DNA from: Endozoicomonas sp965196975 | Lineage (GTDB): Bacteria; Pseudomonadota; Gammaproteobacteria; Pseudomonadales; Endozoicomonadaceae | Length of the DNA stretch: 64,000 bases | Assembly: GCF_965196975.1 (NCBI RefSeq) | Contig: NZ_OZ239981.1 | Coordinates: 2,108,001-2,172,000 of the forward strand | Direction of reading: 5' to 3' | Part shown: positions 34,643 through 43,647 of the stretch, in pieces | Position numbering within the stretch: position 1 is the stretch's first letter | Layout: the number at the start of each line of letters is the position of its first letter | Notes under the pieces: model-generated | What the model was told of the DNA's origin: nothing | Seen by the model: the letters and a program-made list of their open reading frames with translations, nothing else | Databases searched by the model: none | Made by a program: the position numbers and the translations under genes

Positions 34643-35908
34643 CTACAGCCTGACCGTCAGACCATCTGCCAATGAATTTTTATAGGCTCGCCAGGCAGGC
34701 ACTGCACCCAGTATGGTCGCCGAAACAATGATGGCGACCGCCAGAACCCACTCAAACAGCCCTGGTAACGCAATGGTAATGTGCAAACCCAGCTGCATTT
34801 GCAATACTGGCTGAATGGCGAACAGCATTCCATACATCATTACAAAACCCAATAGTGTGCCAGTGATGGCATAGATCAGGGACTCGGTAATCATCAGGGT
34901 AAAGATATGCCCGGGTCGGGCGCCTACTGAGCGGAGAATGGCCATTTCTCTTCGCCGTTCATTCAGGGAGGTGAGAATGGTGGTCAACATGCCAACCAAC
35001 CCCGCAATCACCACCATCACTGAAACAGCCAGCAATGCTTTTTCAGCGGAACCCACCAGCTGCCAGAGTTCCCCAAGAGCCACACCCGGCAAAATAGCCG
35101 TCAGCGCTTCCTGACGATACTCATTCACTTCACGCTGATAACGAAAAGCGGCCACCCGTGATTTCAGGCCCACAAAATAGGCCGTAATGCTGGAGGGTTG
35201 CAAATCCATGGCCCGTGCCCTGTCGGCAGACACAGAGAAAAGTGCATTGGGCGCCGCTCCATTGACCCAGTCAATGTGCAGCGCTTCAATCCCCTCCAGA
35301 GAGATCATAATCACCCTGTCCATAGGGGTTCCGGTAGGTGTTAACACACCAGCTACCCTGAAAGGCTTATCCTGATGTTCCTGCAGAGCCCTGCTTTCCA
35401 CGCCATGACTCAGGACAATCTCCTGCCCAACCTGGTAGCCGAGAACCGCCGCCACTTCAGAACCAATGACTGCATCATAGAGATCATCAAATGGTTTCCC
35501 CTTTCTGAAGCGGATGGGCTGATCATCACCGTAACGAAAGTGCTCGAACAGGGTTTGAGAGGTACCCACCACGCGATACCCCTGATGGGAGTCCCCCAGG
35601 GCAATGGGTATCGTCCATGCGACCGCCTTATTGGTGGACAGGTCCTGATACGTTTCCCAGGTGATGTTATTGGTCGCATTACCAATATGAAACACCGAGT
35701 AGAGCAGCAGGTTAAGCGAACTACTCCGGGCTCCAACCACAAGATCGGTACCAGACACAGTACTGGTAAAACTGTTTCGTGCCTCAACCCGAACCCTTTC
35801 CACGCCCAGCAACAGAGCAACGCTGATGGCGATGGAGAAAATAGTCAGCAATGCCGTCGTTTTCCGGTTACTCAGACTTTTCACCGCCAGATGAAGAATC
35901 GACATCAA
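34643..35908 (-). CDS. FtsX/MacB-like ABC transporter permease (Zrg-type)
   Basis: This 421-residue permease has an N-terminal membrane segment (TALLTIFSIAISVALLLGVERV), a large periplasmic domain (about residues 40-280) and three C-terminal membrane segments, including the FtsX hallmark LNERRREMAILRSVGARPGHIF. The start overlaps the ATPase stop by 4 bp (ATGA), indicating coupled translation. With the ATPase and the histidine-rich protein it probably forms the zinc-linked export or import machine. Confidence 0.9.
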   Translation of the reverse strand: MMSILHLAVKSLSNRKTTALLTIFSIAISVALLLGVERVRVEARNSFTSTVSGTDLVVGARSSSLNLLLYSVFHIGNATNNITWETYQDLSTNKAVAWTIPIALGDSHQGYRVVGTSQTLFEHFRYGDDQPIRFRKGKPFDDLYDAVIGSEVAAVLGYQVGQEIVLSHGVESRALQEHQDKPFRVAGVLTPTGTPMDRVIMISLEGIEALHIDWVNGAAPNALFSVSADRARAMDLQPSSITAYFVGLKSRVAAFRYQREVNEYRQEALTAILPGVALGELWQLVGSAEKALLAVSVMVVIAGLVGMLTTILTSLNERRREMAILRSVGARPGHIFTLMITESLIYAITGTLLGFVMMYGMLFAIQPVLQMQLGLHITIALPGLFEWVLAVAIIVSATILGAVPAWRAYKNSLADGLTVRL

Positions 35909-36648
35909 ACCACCCCCGATGCTTCAGCTGACAATGGCCGATGCTGACTGGCACGATTGATTTCATTCAGGGCAACCGAACGATCAAACAGTGATTCCAG
36001 GGCAGAGTCATGGCTGACGAAAACCAGCGTACTGCCGGCAGCCTCACACTCCGTAAACAACAGGCGGATAAATGCCTCACGGGTATCACTGTCCAGGGCA
36101 GACGTCGGTTCATCCGCAATCACCAGTTCAGGGCGTCCAATCAACGCTCTGGCCGCAGCCACTCTCTGCTGCTGACCAATACTGAGTTCGGTTACCGGTC
36201 TCTGTAGCAGCTGCGTATCCGTAAGCTCCAGGTGATTCAGCAGTCGAATCGCTTCCTGCCCGGCATCAACGCCCATGGACTGCACGTTTTCACGACGCTT
36301 TCTAGCAAACCCCAGTGGCAGTGTGACATTCTCAATCACCGATAGATAAGGAATCAGGTTAAACATCTGAAAGATAAAACCGATGTGATCCGCCCGGAAA
36401 TGATCCCGCCGCGCCGATGAAAAACGACCAATGTCATTTCCAAGCACAGACACATCACCGGCAACCGGTGTGAGCACTCCCCCAAGAAGTCCCAGGAGCG
36501 TCGTTTTACCCGATCCTGAAGGCCCCCGGATAAACACTTTCTCACCCTGACTGACCAACAGCTCCGGTATATCCAGAACCACAGTTCCCGGCTTCCAGCC
36601 AAACTGGACACCCTTAAGATGAATCACCGGTTGACGGAGACTGCTCAT
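35905..36648 (-). CDS. ABC transporter ATP-binding protein (LolD/MacB type, Zrg operon)
   Basis: This 247-residue ATPase has Walker A GPSGSGKTT (about residue 38), Q-loop FQMFNLIP, signature LSIGQQQRVAAARAL, Walker B LVIADEPTSALD and H-loop VFVSHD. It is cytosolic and pairs with the permease encoded 4 bp into its 3' end. It starts 2 bp after the histidine-rich protein gene. Confidence 0.95.
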   Translation of the reverse strand: MSSLRQPVIHLKGVQFGWKPGTVVLDIPELLVSQGEKVFIRGPSGSGKTTLLGLLGGVLTPVAGDVSVLGNDIGRFSSARRDHFRADHIGFIFQMFNLIPYLSVIENVTLPLGFARKRRENVQSMGVDAGQEAIRLLNHLELTDTQLLQRPVTELSIGQQQRVAAARALIGRPELVIADEPTSALDSDTREAFIRLLFTECEAAGSTLVFVSHDSALESLFDRSVALNEINRASQHRPLSAEASGVV

Positions 36649-36649
36649 A

Positions 36650-37321
36650 TCAGAAGCGCACCTCTGGTCGCTGACGGCTCATTTGCCCGGCTATCTGACC
36701 TGAATCGGTAAAACCCTGAACCTTCAACTGCTCACTGTTGCCAAACCGCTGAAACAGTCGGGTCGATATACTGTTGAGCTTGGCAATATTGGCACATTCA
36801 TAAACATAGGTGGCGGCAATATCCATGTGCGAAGATTCATGGTGGTCACCTGAATCTGCATGTTGATTATGGTGCCCATGATCATCATGGTGTGATTCAT
36901 GATGGTCGTCTGCCTCTGCATGGTGCTTGTCATGGCCATGATCATCATGGTGCGAGTCATGGTGATCATCAGCATCCGCATGATGGTCATGATGACCTTC
37001 TCCATGCTCACCACTGGCCGAAGCCGATGCCGTTTTCAATGTACAGGAAGCCGCCGGTGTAAAAGACCATAAATCGTCTTTTTTCAGTTCATTCAGGGCA
37101 TCTTTAAGCTGCCCGCGCTGAGCGTCAGAAGTAATGGATTCAAAGCCAAGAATATCAAACCCCGGTGTTTCCAGCTCAAGATGAACCTGACGACCTTCAA
37201 TGGCAAAGTTTAAATGACCGGCACCATGCACATGGGCATCGGCATGACGATTGGCATCAGCCAGCACGCCAGTTGATAGTAAGGAGCAGGTGACAACGGC
37301 CATTTTTGAAAAGTGACGCAT
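36650..37321 (-). CDS. zrgA: ZrgA-like histidine-rich periplasmic zinc-binding protein (DUF2796)
   Basis: This 223-residue protein has a signal peptide (SKMAVVTCSLLSTGVLA) and the DUF2796 opening HVHGAGHLNFAIEGRQVHLELETPGFDILGFE. A His/Asp-rich insertion spans about residues 105-170 and is made of near-repeats of DDHHxSHHDDHGH. After it comes YVYECANIAKLNSI. The His run is a low-affinity zinc sponge by analogy with V. cholerae ZrgA. The gene is second in the operon, after the small chaperone gene. Confidence 0.93.
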   Translation of the reverse strand: MRHFSKMAVVTCSLLSTGVLADANRHADAHVHGAGHLNFAIEGRQVHLELETPGFDILGFESITSDAQRGQLKDALNELKKDDLWSFTPAASCTLKTASASASGEHGEGHHDHHADADDHHDSHHDDHGHDKHHAEADDHHESHHDDHGHHNQHADSGDHHESSHMDIAATYVYECANIAKLNSISTRLFQRFGNSEQLKVQGFTDSGQIAGQMSRQRPEVRF

Positions 37322-37363
37322 ACAAAATCCTGAAAGAAAAATAATGGATAAAAAAATCGAATG

Positions 37364-37744
37364 TCAGATTTTGTAGCCAGGAGGTGCCCGGGTTTGTCGT
37401 TTCGTTGGGGTGGGAGAATGAATCGACAGGAGATAGGGTTGTTCGTTATGAACTGGGTCGAAAAGAACGGTTGTTTTGGACAGATGTAAAGGCGAAGAGG
37501 CCTGAGACACCAGCATGCAGGCGGATGAATGGCGGTGCTCAGTGTTCTGGTTATCAGGTGTATCATCAACCAGTGAAATAACGGGATGCTGCCAGGATAT
37601 TTCAGACTGCAGGGTGTTGTCCGGTGCAGTATGAACGTGGCTCAATGTGAAATGCACCACCAGCAGATAAACCGCCACCATCAGACAGGACAGCAATCGT
37701 TTGCTGTCTTTTCCATGGTCTTTCCGGCAGAGGCTGATGGTCAT
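37364..37744 (-). CDS. Small membrane-anchored zinc-chaperone-like protein
   Basis: This 126-residue product has one N-terminal membrane segment (LLSCLMVAVYLLVVHFTLSHVH), scattered His residues with Cys (EHRHSSACMLV) and a C-terminal RAPPG motif, a layout seen in small proteins annotated as zinc-uptake chaperones beside DUF2796 genes. It is first in the operon, 42 bp before zrgA, with AAGGA upstream of its ATG. A Zur-box-like palindrome lies about 70-90 bp upstream. Function is inferred from context. Confidence 0.65.
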   Translation of the reverse strand: MTISLCRKDHGKDSKRLLSCLMVAVYLLVVHFTLSHVHTAPDNTLQSEISWQHPVISLVDDTPDNQNTEHRHSSACMLVSQASSPLHLSKTTVLFDPVHNEQPYLLSIHSPTPTKRQTRAPPGYKI

Positions 37745-37812
37745 ATTCTGCGATTCCTTTCGGTATTGTCCTCATCATGTCAGCAGAGGCCAGTACCCAG
37801 TATCAAGATGCA

Positions 37813-37833
37813 AGGTGTTATAACATAACATTA
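37813..37833 (-). promoter_or_regulatory. Zur-box-like operator of the zinc operon
   Basis: The core TGTTAT-AAC-ATAACA (37816-37830) is a perfect 6-bp inverted repeat with a 3-bp spacer, the same geometry as the Zur sites of gammaproteobacteria such as that of znuA (TGTTAT-N3-AT.ACA). It lies upstream of the first gene of the zinc operon and between it and the divergent DUF922 gene, so it could control both. Confidence 0.8.
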
Positions 37834-37988
37834 CCAGATCTCCAAAAGATCATGCCCAGCCTACTAGCAGCCCAGCAGACTTACTACTGTTTTACCGAAA
37901 AAAATCCACATCTACCCTGTAGAAACGGTGCTATAAGATAAACGTCATTTGACACGTACCCTCCCCCTTTTTCTTTCAGGATTCTGAT

Positions 37989-38846
37989 ATGACGATATAC
38001 AAGTTATCTTCAGCAACGCTAATGCTGTGTCTGATTCAGACAACCGCTTTTGCCGATCAATGTATCGGCGCAGGTGGTAGAGAGTACCTCAAGGATCAAT
38101 GTGTAAGAAAGCACTATCCAGTTAAACTGTTTAAGCAACAGAAGCCTCATCCGCAAGAGTGCAGGCAAACAAGAGAGCCTGAACCAACCTGGCAACTGGT
38201 CGCACTGACCGATGCAGAGGTTCAGCCAGACTCCTACTGGCAATTAATCACACTCACCGGTACAGAGGTTTCCGATGGCCTTGTGGACACAGAGCCTCCA
38301 GCGAGCATCCCAAGAGCAGTAATCGACATTGAGCAGAATGACGATAAGATCTCCCTCAAATCAACCATTGACTACCAGCACTACACCATTTCCCCCCCCT
38401 CGGCAGAAGAGATTGCTTCTACCATCAATCAAACACCCCCTAATGGACATCACGGTCATAGCAAATGGCTGATCGAATGGAACTTCGAACCCAGAGAGCT
38501 GGGTAATGACCGATGTGAAGTTGACACCGCTAACATTAACCTCACAACCACCATCAGCATGCCCAAACTGGACTATGCCTCACAGCAGGACAGTCTGATC
38601 AATGCAAAATTTAACTGCTACTACGACTCACTGATGAAGTATGAAATGGCTCACCATGGCCATGCACTGAAGGCAGCCAGAAAAATATCCGATGTGCTTT
38701 CGTACCATGGGGAAAGCCAATGCTCCGATTTATACGATGAGCTGAAAGCAAAATGGGATGTCATCCATCAACAGGCCAACAACGACCACATGGACTATGA
38801 CCGGGCAACAGACTTTGGCCGGTCCGGTTGCGCCATTGTTTTCTAA
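37989..38846 (+). CDS. DUF922 domain secreted protease-like protein
   Basis: This 285-residue exported protein has a signal peptide (ATLMLCLIQTTAFAD). The C-terminal half fits DUF922, a family of putative Zn-dependent proteases: YTISPPSAEEIASTI, GHSKWLIEW, then the motif KYEMAHHGHALKAARKI, where HE-type active residues normally sit. Here the order is EMAHHGH, so one catalytic residue may be shifted or lost. Cys pairs suggest periplasmic disulfides. It is divergent from the zinc operon across a Zur-like site. Confidence 0.7.
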   Translation: MTIYKLSSATLMLCLIQTTAFADQCIGAGGREYLKDQCVRKHYPVKLFKQQKPHPQECRQTREPEPTWQLVALTDAEVQPDSYWQLITLTGTEVSDGLVDTEPPASIPRAVIDIEQNDDKISLKSTIDYQHYTISPPSAEEIASTINQTPPNGHHGHSKWLIEWNFEPRELGNDRCEVDTANINLTTTISMPKLDYASQQDSLINAKFNCYYDSLMKYEMAHHGHALKAARKISDVLSYHGESQCSDLYDELKAKWDVIHQQANNDHMDYDRATDFGRSGCAIVF

Positions 38847-38955
38847 CCCCCTGACTTAACGCTAAAACAATCTACACTAAAGGCTGGCGTCAGTGGTATT
38901 GCCGTCAGCCTCCAGGTCTGTTTCAAACAGACGTCCCCTGTATTGAACAATGAAC

Positions 38956-40554
38956 GTAACTATTCAGCACCCTTCATATAAATCTGGAATTTTCTGATTT
39001 TTCGACCATCATCTTATACTCAATTTTTCTAACAAATCTCCAGTATGGAACCAGACTTCCCAGCTACTCCGTTTACCGAAGCTCTCCTTAAAGAGAATGA
39101 AGAGCTTCGGACCGAGAATGCGCTTTTACGGGAACGTTGCAGCGAACTGGAAGAAAGGGTTAATAAAAACAGTCAAAACAGTAGTAAGCCACCATCGTCA
39201 GATGGTTATCAAAAGCCCAGTAAAAAAGGGAGTGATAAAGGTGATACATCTTCCAAAGAAGCCCCCTGCTCCTCACAGGAAACACCGAACCCCAAAAGCC
39301 TTAGACCATCTTCAGGCAATAAACCAGGTGGCCAGAAAGGTCATCAAAGCTCTTGTTTGAGACGTGTCGCCTTACCCGATTATGTCAGGCATCTGAAGGT
39401 TGAAAAATGTTGCTGTTGCCAGTCTTCGCTTATCGATATTAAACCCACCAAATACATTGAGCGACAGGTTTTTGATCCAGGTAGACCCGGAGAATTTGAA
39501 GTTACCGCGTACTGGGCAGACGTTAAAGTATGTCCTTGTGGTAAACGGAACACCGCTGAGTTTCCCCAAGGAGTGAAAGCCGCTGCTCAATACGGAGAAG
39601 TGACTCAGGCAATGGCTGTTCATTTAAACCAGTATCACTTCATCCCATATCACCGGGTGTCTGAGTATTTCAATACTATTTATTGCATGAGTGTCAGCGC
39701 AGGCTCTGTTGCCAATTTTGTTGCCTATACCCATGAGAACCTGGCCTCTACTGAGCAGAGTATCCGCGATGCTTTACAAGAAAGTCCGGTTGCAGGAGCG
39801 GATGAAACTGGCATGCGGGTTGACGGTTCACTGTGGTGGTTACACATTATGCGAGATGACCAATGGACGCTTTACTACCTCTCAGAAAGGCGAGGTTGTG
39901 AAGCAATGGATGCAATGGGCATCCTGCTGACTTTTGCAGGCATTCTGGTTCACGATCATTGGAAGTCCTACTTTGCCTATGCGGCAGTGCATGTGCTTTG
40001 TAATGCCCATCATCTGAGAGAGCTTCAGGGAGTTGTCGATAGGGATGCGAATAAGCTGGCTCTGCGGCTGATGAAATTGCTTACGCTCTCCTGGCACTTC
40101 TGCAAGAAATACAAAGCAGCCGGTCTGACTCAAATGCCTGGTGCAATACAGCTTCGCATTGAGACGATATACGACCAAATCCTTCAAAGGGCTCTCACGA
40201 AGGAAACCGCTTATATGGAAAAACAACGACAGGTGCTTGGACGTAAGAAGGTCAGGAATACCAAGGCCTACAACCTGTTCAAAAGGCTTATTGAGTTTAA
40301 GGTTGAAACGTTGCGCTTCATGTCGGACTTTTCAATTCCCTTCGATAACAATGGCAGTGAACGTGATGCCAGGATGGCCAAACTTAAGCAGAAGATCTCA
40401 GGCTGCTTCAGAAGCGAAGACGGAGGTACCATGTTTACCCGAATCCGAAGCTATTTATCATCTGCTAAAAAGCAGGGGTTGAACATATTTCAGGCGCTTC
40501 TTAAAGCGGTTCGAAATTACAACAATACGCCTTTGCTGGGTGCTGAATAGTTAC
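38956..40554 (+). mobile_element. IS66-type insertion sequence, copy 3
   Basis: It is 1599 bp with the same 17-bp inverted repeats and the exact target duplication CAATGAAC at 38948-38955 and 40555-40562. It is inserted in intergenic sequence between the DUF922 and P450 genes. Confidence 0.94.
39045..40550 (+). CDS. tnpC: IS66-family transposase (copy 3)
   Basis: This is an intact 501-residue transposase. It differs from copies 1 and 2 by one residue (Ser for Gly in GHQ-S-SCLRR, about residue 102; AAAGC against AAGGC in the DNA). The motifs described for copy 1 are unchanged. Confidence 0.93.
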   Translation: MEPDFPATPFTEALLKENEELRTENALLRERCSELEERVNKNSQNSSKPPSSDGYQKPSKKGSDKGDTSSKEAPCSSQETPNPKSLRPSSGNKPGGQKGHQSSCLRRVALPDYVRHLKVEKCCCCQSSLIDIKPTKYIERQVFDPGRPGEFEVTAYWADVKVCPCGKRNTAEFPQGVKAAAQYGEVTQAMAVHLNQYHFIPYHRVSEYFNTIYCMSVSAGSVANFVAYTHENLASTEQSIRDALQESPVAGADETGMRVDGSLWWLHIMRDDQWTLYYLSERRGCEAMDAMGILLTFAGILVHDHWKSYFAYAAVHVLCNAHHLRELQGVVDRDANKLALRLMKLLTLSWHFCKKYKAAGLTQMPGAIQLRIETIYDQILQRALTKETAYMEKQRQVLGRKKVRNTKAYNLFKRLIEFKVETLRFMSDFSIPFDNNGSERDARMAKLKQKISGCFRSEDGGTMFTRIRSYLSSAKKQGLNIFQALLKAVRNYNNTPLLGAE

Positions 40555-40658
40555 CAATGAACAAACTCTGGATCAGGCCTGCACCACATGGACGATAATC
40601 CTACCGAATAAAACGCCATGAAAAACGACATCCTTTTCCCGTCAATGAGAGTCCGTTC

Positions 40659-42107
40659 ATGGTGAAAAAAAAAGACGGCAGTGAAACAACGATTCCTGCA
40701 ACATTGGCAGTTCGGACAATCAGTGACCTCCCCGGCCCCAGAACGCTACCTATTGCGGGCAACCTGATCGGCCTTGATATGCACGCTCTGCACTTGCAGC
40801 TGGAACAGTGGTGTGACCGTTATGGCTCCTGGTTCAATATTAAGCTGGGACCGGAACGGTTCACCGTAATGGGAGATCCAGAAGCCATTCAGCAGGTTCT
40901 GAAACAACGCCCGGACCGTTTCTCCCGAATCAGAAGCATCAAACCCGTCTTCAAGGAGCTGGGCATTCACGGTGTATTCAGCATGGAAGGCAGAGAGTGG
41001 AAAGCCAGCCGAAAAACCACGACCCGAGGGCTGGATGCACGACACCTGCAGCGTTTCTACCCCAGCATAATCAGAGCCATTAATCGCTTGAAAGGCCGTT
41101 GGCAGAATCAGATGATTCAAGACCAACCCATCGCAGTCAGGGAAGACATGATGAAAATGACCGTGGATATCACTACCGACCTGACCATGGGCTACGATAT
41201 CAACACACTCGAGAATGACCAGCTGGAATTTCAAATACACCTCATGCGTGTGTTTCCCATTTTATGGAAGCGCCTTAATGCGCCTTTTCCCTATTGGCGA
41301 TACATCAAACTCCCGACTGACCGAAACCTGGAATATTCCCTGGAGGTTATGCGCAAACATGTCTACACCTTCATCAGCCAGGCGCGTAATAAAATGGCTG
41401 AACAGCCGGAATTGATACAACAGCCCGGAAACTTTCTCGAATCCCTGCTGGTACAGAATGATCTTAATGGTGATACCAGTGATGAGACCCTGTTTGGTAG
41501 CATTATCACCATGCTGCTGGCAGGAGAAGATACCACCGCTTACACCCTCTGCTGGATTATCTATTACCTGTCTATTGACCCGGATTTGCTGGCAGAACTG
41601 AGATCAGAGCTGAGAAACGGGATCAGTAGCCATGAGGAACCAAGCTGGGATGAATTGGAGAAACTGCCGTTGCTGAATGCCATTATTCAGGAAACCATGC
41701 GCCTTAAGCCGGTGACACCACTGTTATACCTGACCTGCCTGCAGGAAACCGAGGTAGACGGCGTACGGATTCCTCAGGGGGAGTCATTGATCACCATGAC
41801 AGAATATGCCGGCAAGCGGAATTCATGGTTTCAACACGCAGAAATGTTCAATCCTCAGCGATGGTTATACCCGGAGTTGCATCAACCCCATTCACCGGAA
41901 ACATTAATTCCCTTTGGCAGTGGCCCACGCTTCTGCCCGGGCCGCCAACTGGCACTGATGGAAATCAAGGCCTCAATTGCCATGATCTGCCATTACTTTG
42001 AATGGCAGATGGTCACACCATTGGACGATATTAAAGAGAATCTGTCGTTTGTCGTAAAACCCAGTGCCTACTCCATACAATTAAAACCATTCAGTGGCCG
42101 TGCCTGA
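40659..42107 (+). CDS. Cytochrome P450
   Basis: This 482-residue haem-thiolate monooxygenase has the I-helix AGEDTTAYT (about residue 285), K-helix ETMRLKP (ExxR, about residue 347) and the haem loop FGSGPRFCPGRQLA with the Cys ligand (about residue 430). No membrane anchor is seen, so it is a soluble bacterial type. No ferredoxin or reductase gene is adjacent; redox partners must come from elsewhere. The substrate is unknown. It converges with a crotonase gene ending 24 bp away. Confidence 0.95.
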   Translation: MVKKKDGSETTIPATLAVRTISDLPGPRTLPIAGNLIGLDMHALHLQLEQWCDRYGSWFNIKLGPERFTVMGDPEAIQQVLKQRPDRFSRIRSIKPVFKELGIHGVFSMEGREWKASRKTTTRGLDARHLQRFYPSIIRAINRLKGRWQNQMIQDQPIAVREDMMKMTVDITTDLTMGYDINTLENDQLEFQIHLMRVFPILWKRLNAPFPYWRYIKLPTDRNLEYSLEVMRKHVYTFISQARNKMAEQPELIQQPGNFLESLLVQNDLNGDTSDETLFGSIITMLLAGEDTTAYTLCWIIYYLSIDPDLLAELRSELRNGISSHEEPSWDELEKLPLLNAIIQETMRLKPVTPLLYLTCLQETEVDGVRIPQGESLITMTEYAGKRNSWFQHAEMFNPQRWLYPELHQPHSPETLIPFGSGPRFCPGRQLALMEIKASIAMICHYFEWQMVTPLDDIKENLSFVVKPSAYSIQLKPFSGRA

Positions 42108-42130
42108 ACCGCCGCAAGAAAAGACACCTG

Positions 42131-42943
42131 TCAAAATGAACGCCGATCAATAAACGGCTGAGGTTCTCCCTGCTTGCTCAAACCGTTCTTCATGGCAATA
42201 CGCTGATTTTTTCGCCCCAGCAGTCGAGCCTGAACCCAGCGCTCCCAACGCAGGGCCTTCCAAGTGTCAGCCTTCCAGGTTTTCTTGAACAGGTATTTCG
42301 CCGCAGCTACCGCATCTGGCGACTGCCTGCAAATCGTCTCAGCCAGTTGCTCAGCCTCTGCCATCGGGTCATCAGCCAATCGACTGATCAAGCCATAATC
42401 ATGCCCTTCCCGGGCACTGAACTTACGCCCGGTCATGGTCAGTTCCTGGGCGATATCAATACGAGTCAGCCGTGAAAGTGTAGCCATACCACTCATATCG
42501 GGAATCAGGCCCCACTTCATCTCCATAATGGCGAGACTGGCATCCGCTCTGGCAATGCGATAATCCGTCGCCAGAATAATCTGCATCCCACCACCAAAGC
42601 AGTTGCCATGGATAACCGAAATGACGGGGACTGGCAGGTCCCGCCAGCAATGGGCAATCTCCTGGGCAATGTTCTGTTTGGTCCAGGGCAACTTCAGAAA
42701 GACTTTCGCCACAATGCTCGGGTCTTTATTGACGGCCTGAAAATCTAACCCCGCGCAAAAAGAGGGGCCATTTCCGGAAAGAATTACGCAGCGAATCCCT
42801 CGATCCTTCCGAATCTTTCTGGCGGTAGAAATCATGTCACGAAACATGGCCATATCCAGACCGTTATGTTTCTCAGGACGATTCATGGTGACGTAGGCAA
42901 TGTGACCTTTTACTTCACAGAGCACGCGGGGTTGATCAGGCAT
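42131..42943 (-). CDS. Enoyl-CoA hydratase/isomerase (crotonase) family protein
   Basis: This 270-residue crotonase-fold protein opens with the family block YVTMNRPEKHNGLDMAMF. The oxyanion-hole segments are FCAGLDFQAV (about residue 65) and HGNCFGGGMQIILATDYRIA (about residue 112), with KWGLIPDMSGMATLSRL after. The usual catalytic Glu after the second segment is not obvious, so the reaction (hydratase, isomerase or other) is undecided. Confidence 0.9.
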   Translation of the reverse strand: MPDQPRVLCEVKGHIAYVTMNRPEKHNGLDMAMFRDMISTARKIRKDRGIRCVILSGNGPSFCAGLDFQAVNKDPSIVAKVFLKLPWTKQNIAQEIAHCWRDLPVPVISVIHGNCFGGGMQIILATDYRIARADASLAIMEMKWGLIPDMSGMATLSRLTRIDIAQELTMTGRKFSAREGHDYGLISRLADDPMAEAEQLAETICRQSPDAVAAAKYLFKKTWKADTWKALRWERWVQARLLGRKNQRIAMKNGLSKQGEPQPFIDRRSF

Positions 42944-43036
42944 GGGAACCTCAACAGCATCCGGTAATTATTATTATCGAAGCGAATCATTCCATAAATC
43001 GGATGCTGTCGCAAAATGGCGGTAAAAACTGATCAA

Positions 43037-43417
43037 TCAGTGGTCACAAAACAGTCCGGGGATTGGCATTTGTGTAATGCTGTATTTTCCTTCCAGATCC
43101 CGATAGACAATAGCACTCCAGATAGTTCCATTTTCCAACTGGAACTCCAAGGCATAATTAACCCCGTTGACAATCTGAGAGTGAACCGCAAGCATCTTTT
43201 TCAGTTTTGCCGGTTTTTCCATTCCCTTGATCACCAGTTCCACCGCTTTCTTAGCCTCTGGGGTGACGTCAGATTTTGCCCAGCCACCGGGCAAACTCTC
43301 TTTCGCGTTGCAGATGGCTTCCGCGGTTTTATTATCAATACTGGGCTTTTCTTCTGAGTGTTCACAGCCCGTAAGTGCAATTACCGCGATCACGGCACAG
43401 ATCGTTTTTACTTTCAT
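43037..43417 (-). CDS. Cystatin-like lipoprotein (putative cysteine-protease inhibitor)
   Basis: From the ATG at 43417 the product is about 126 residues with a lipoprotein signal (ICAVIAVIALTGC, lipobox LTGC). The mature domain resembles a cystatin: LPGGWAKSDVT (the GG of the N-terminal trunk), a helix (PEAKKAVELVIKGMEK), then HSQIVNGVNYALEFQ matching the QxVxG inhibitory loop. The strand pair IWSAIVYRDLEG follows. Cystatins block papain-like proteases, so a role against host lysosomal proteases is possible. Assignment is by motif only. Confidence 0.65.
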   Translation of the reverse strand: MKVKTICAVIAVIALTGCEHSEEKPSIDNKTAEAICNAKESLPGGWAKSDVTPEAKKAVELVIKGMEKPAKLKKMLAVHSQIVNGVNYALEFQLENGTIWSAIVYRDLEGKYSITQMPIPGLFCDH

Positions 43418-43647
43418 CGACAACACCCCATCTAGATCAGTAACCAGAACAGTTTACTTCATAAAGCAAGATCCAGTTCTTGATTTGAGGAGGATTGTGG
43501 TATTTTCCGGCCTTGCCAATCGTAATGAATCTTAAGATATGCAGTTTGCAGCAATTATCGACAAATATTAAAACAACGGTTCAATTTAAAAGAGTCCGTA
43601 ATCAGCATTGAAGCAAGAGTCAGCCAGACCGACGTTCGAAAGAAAGG

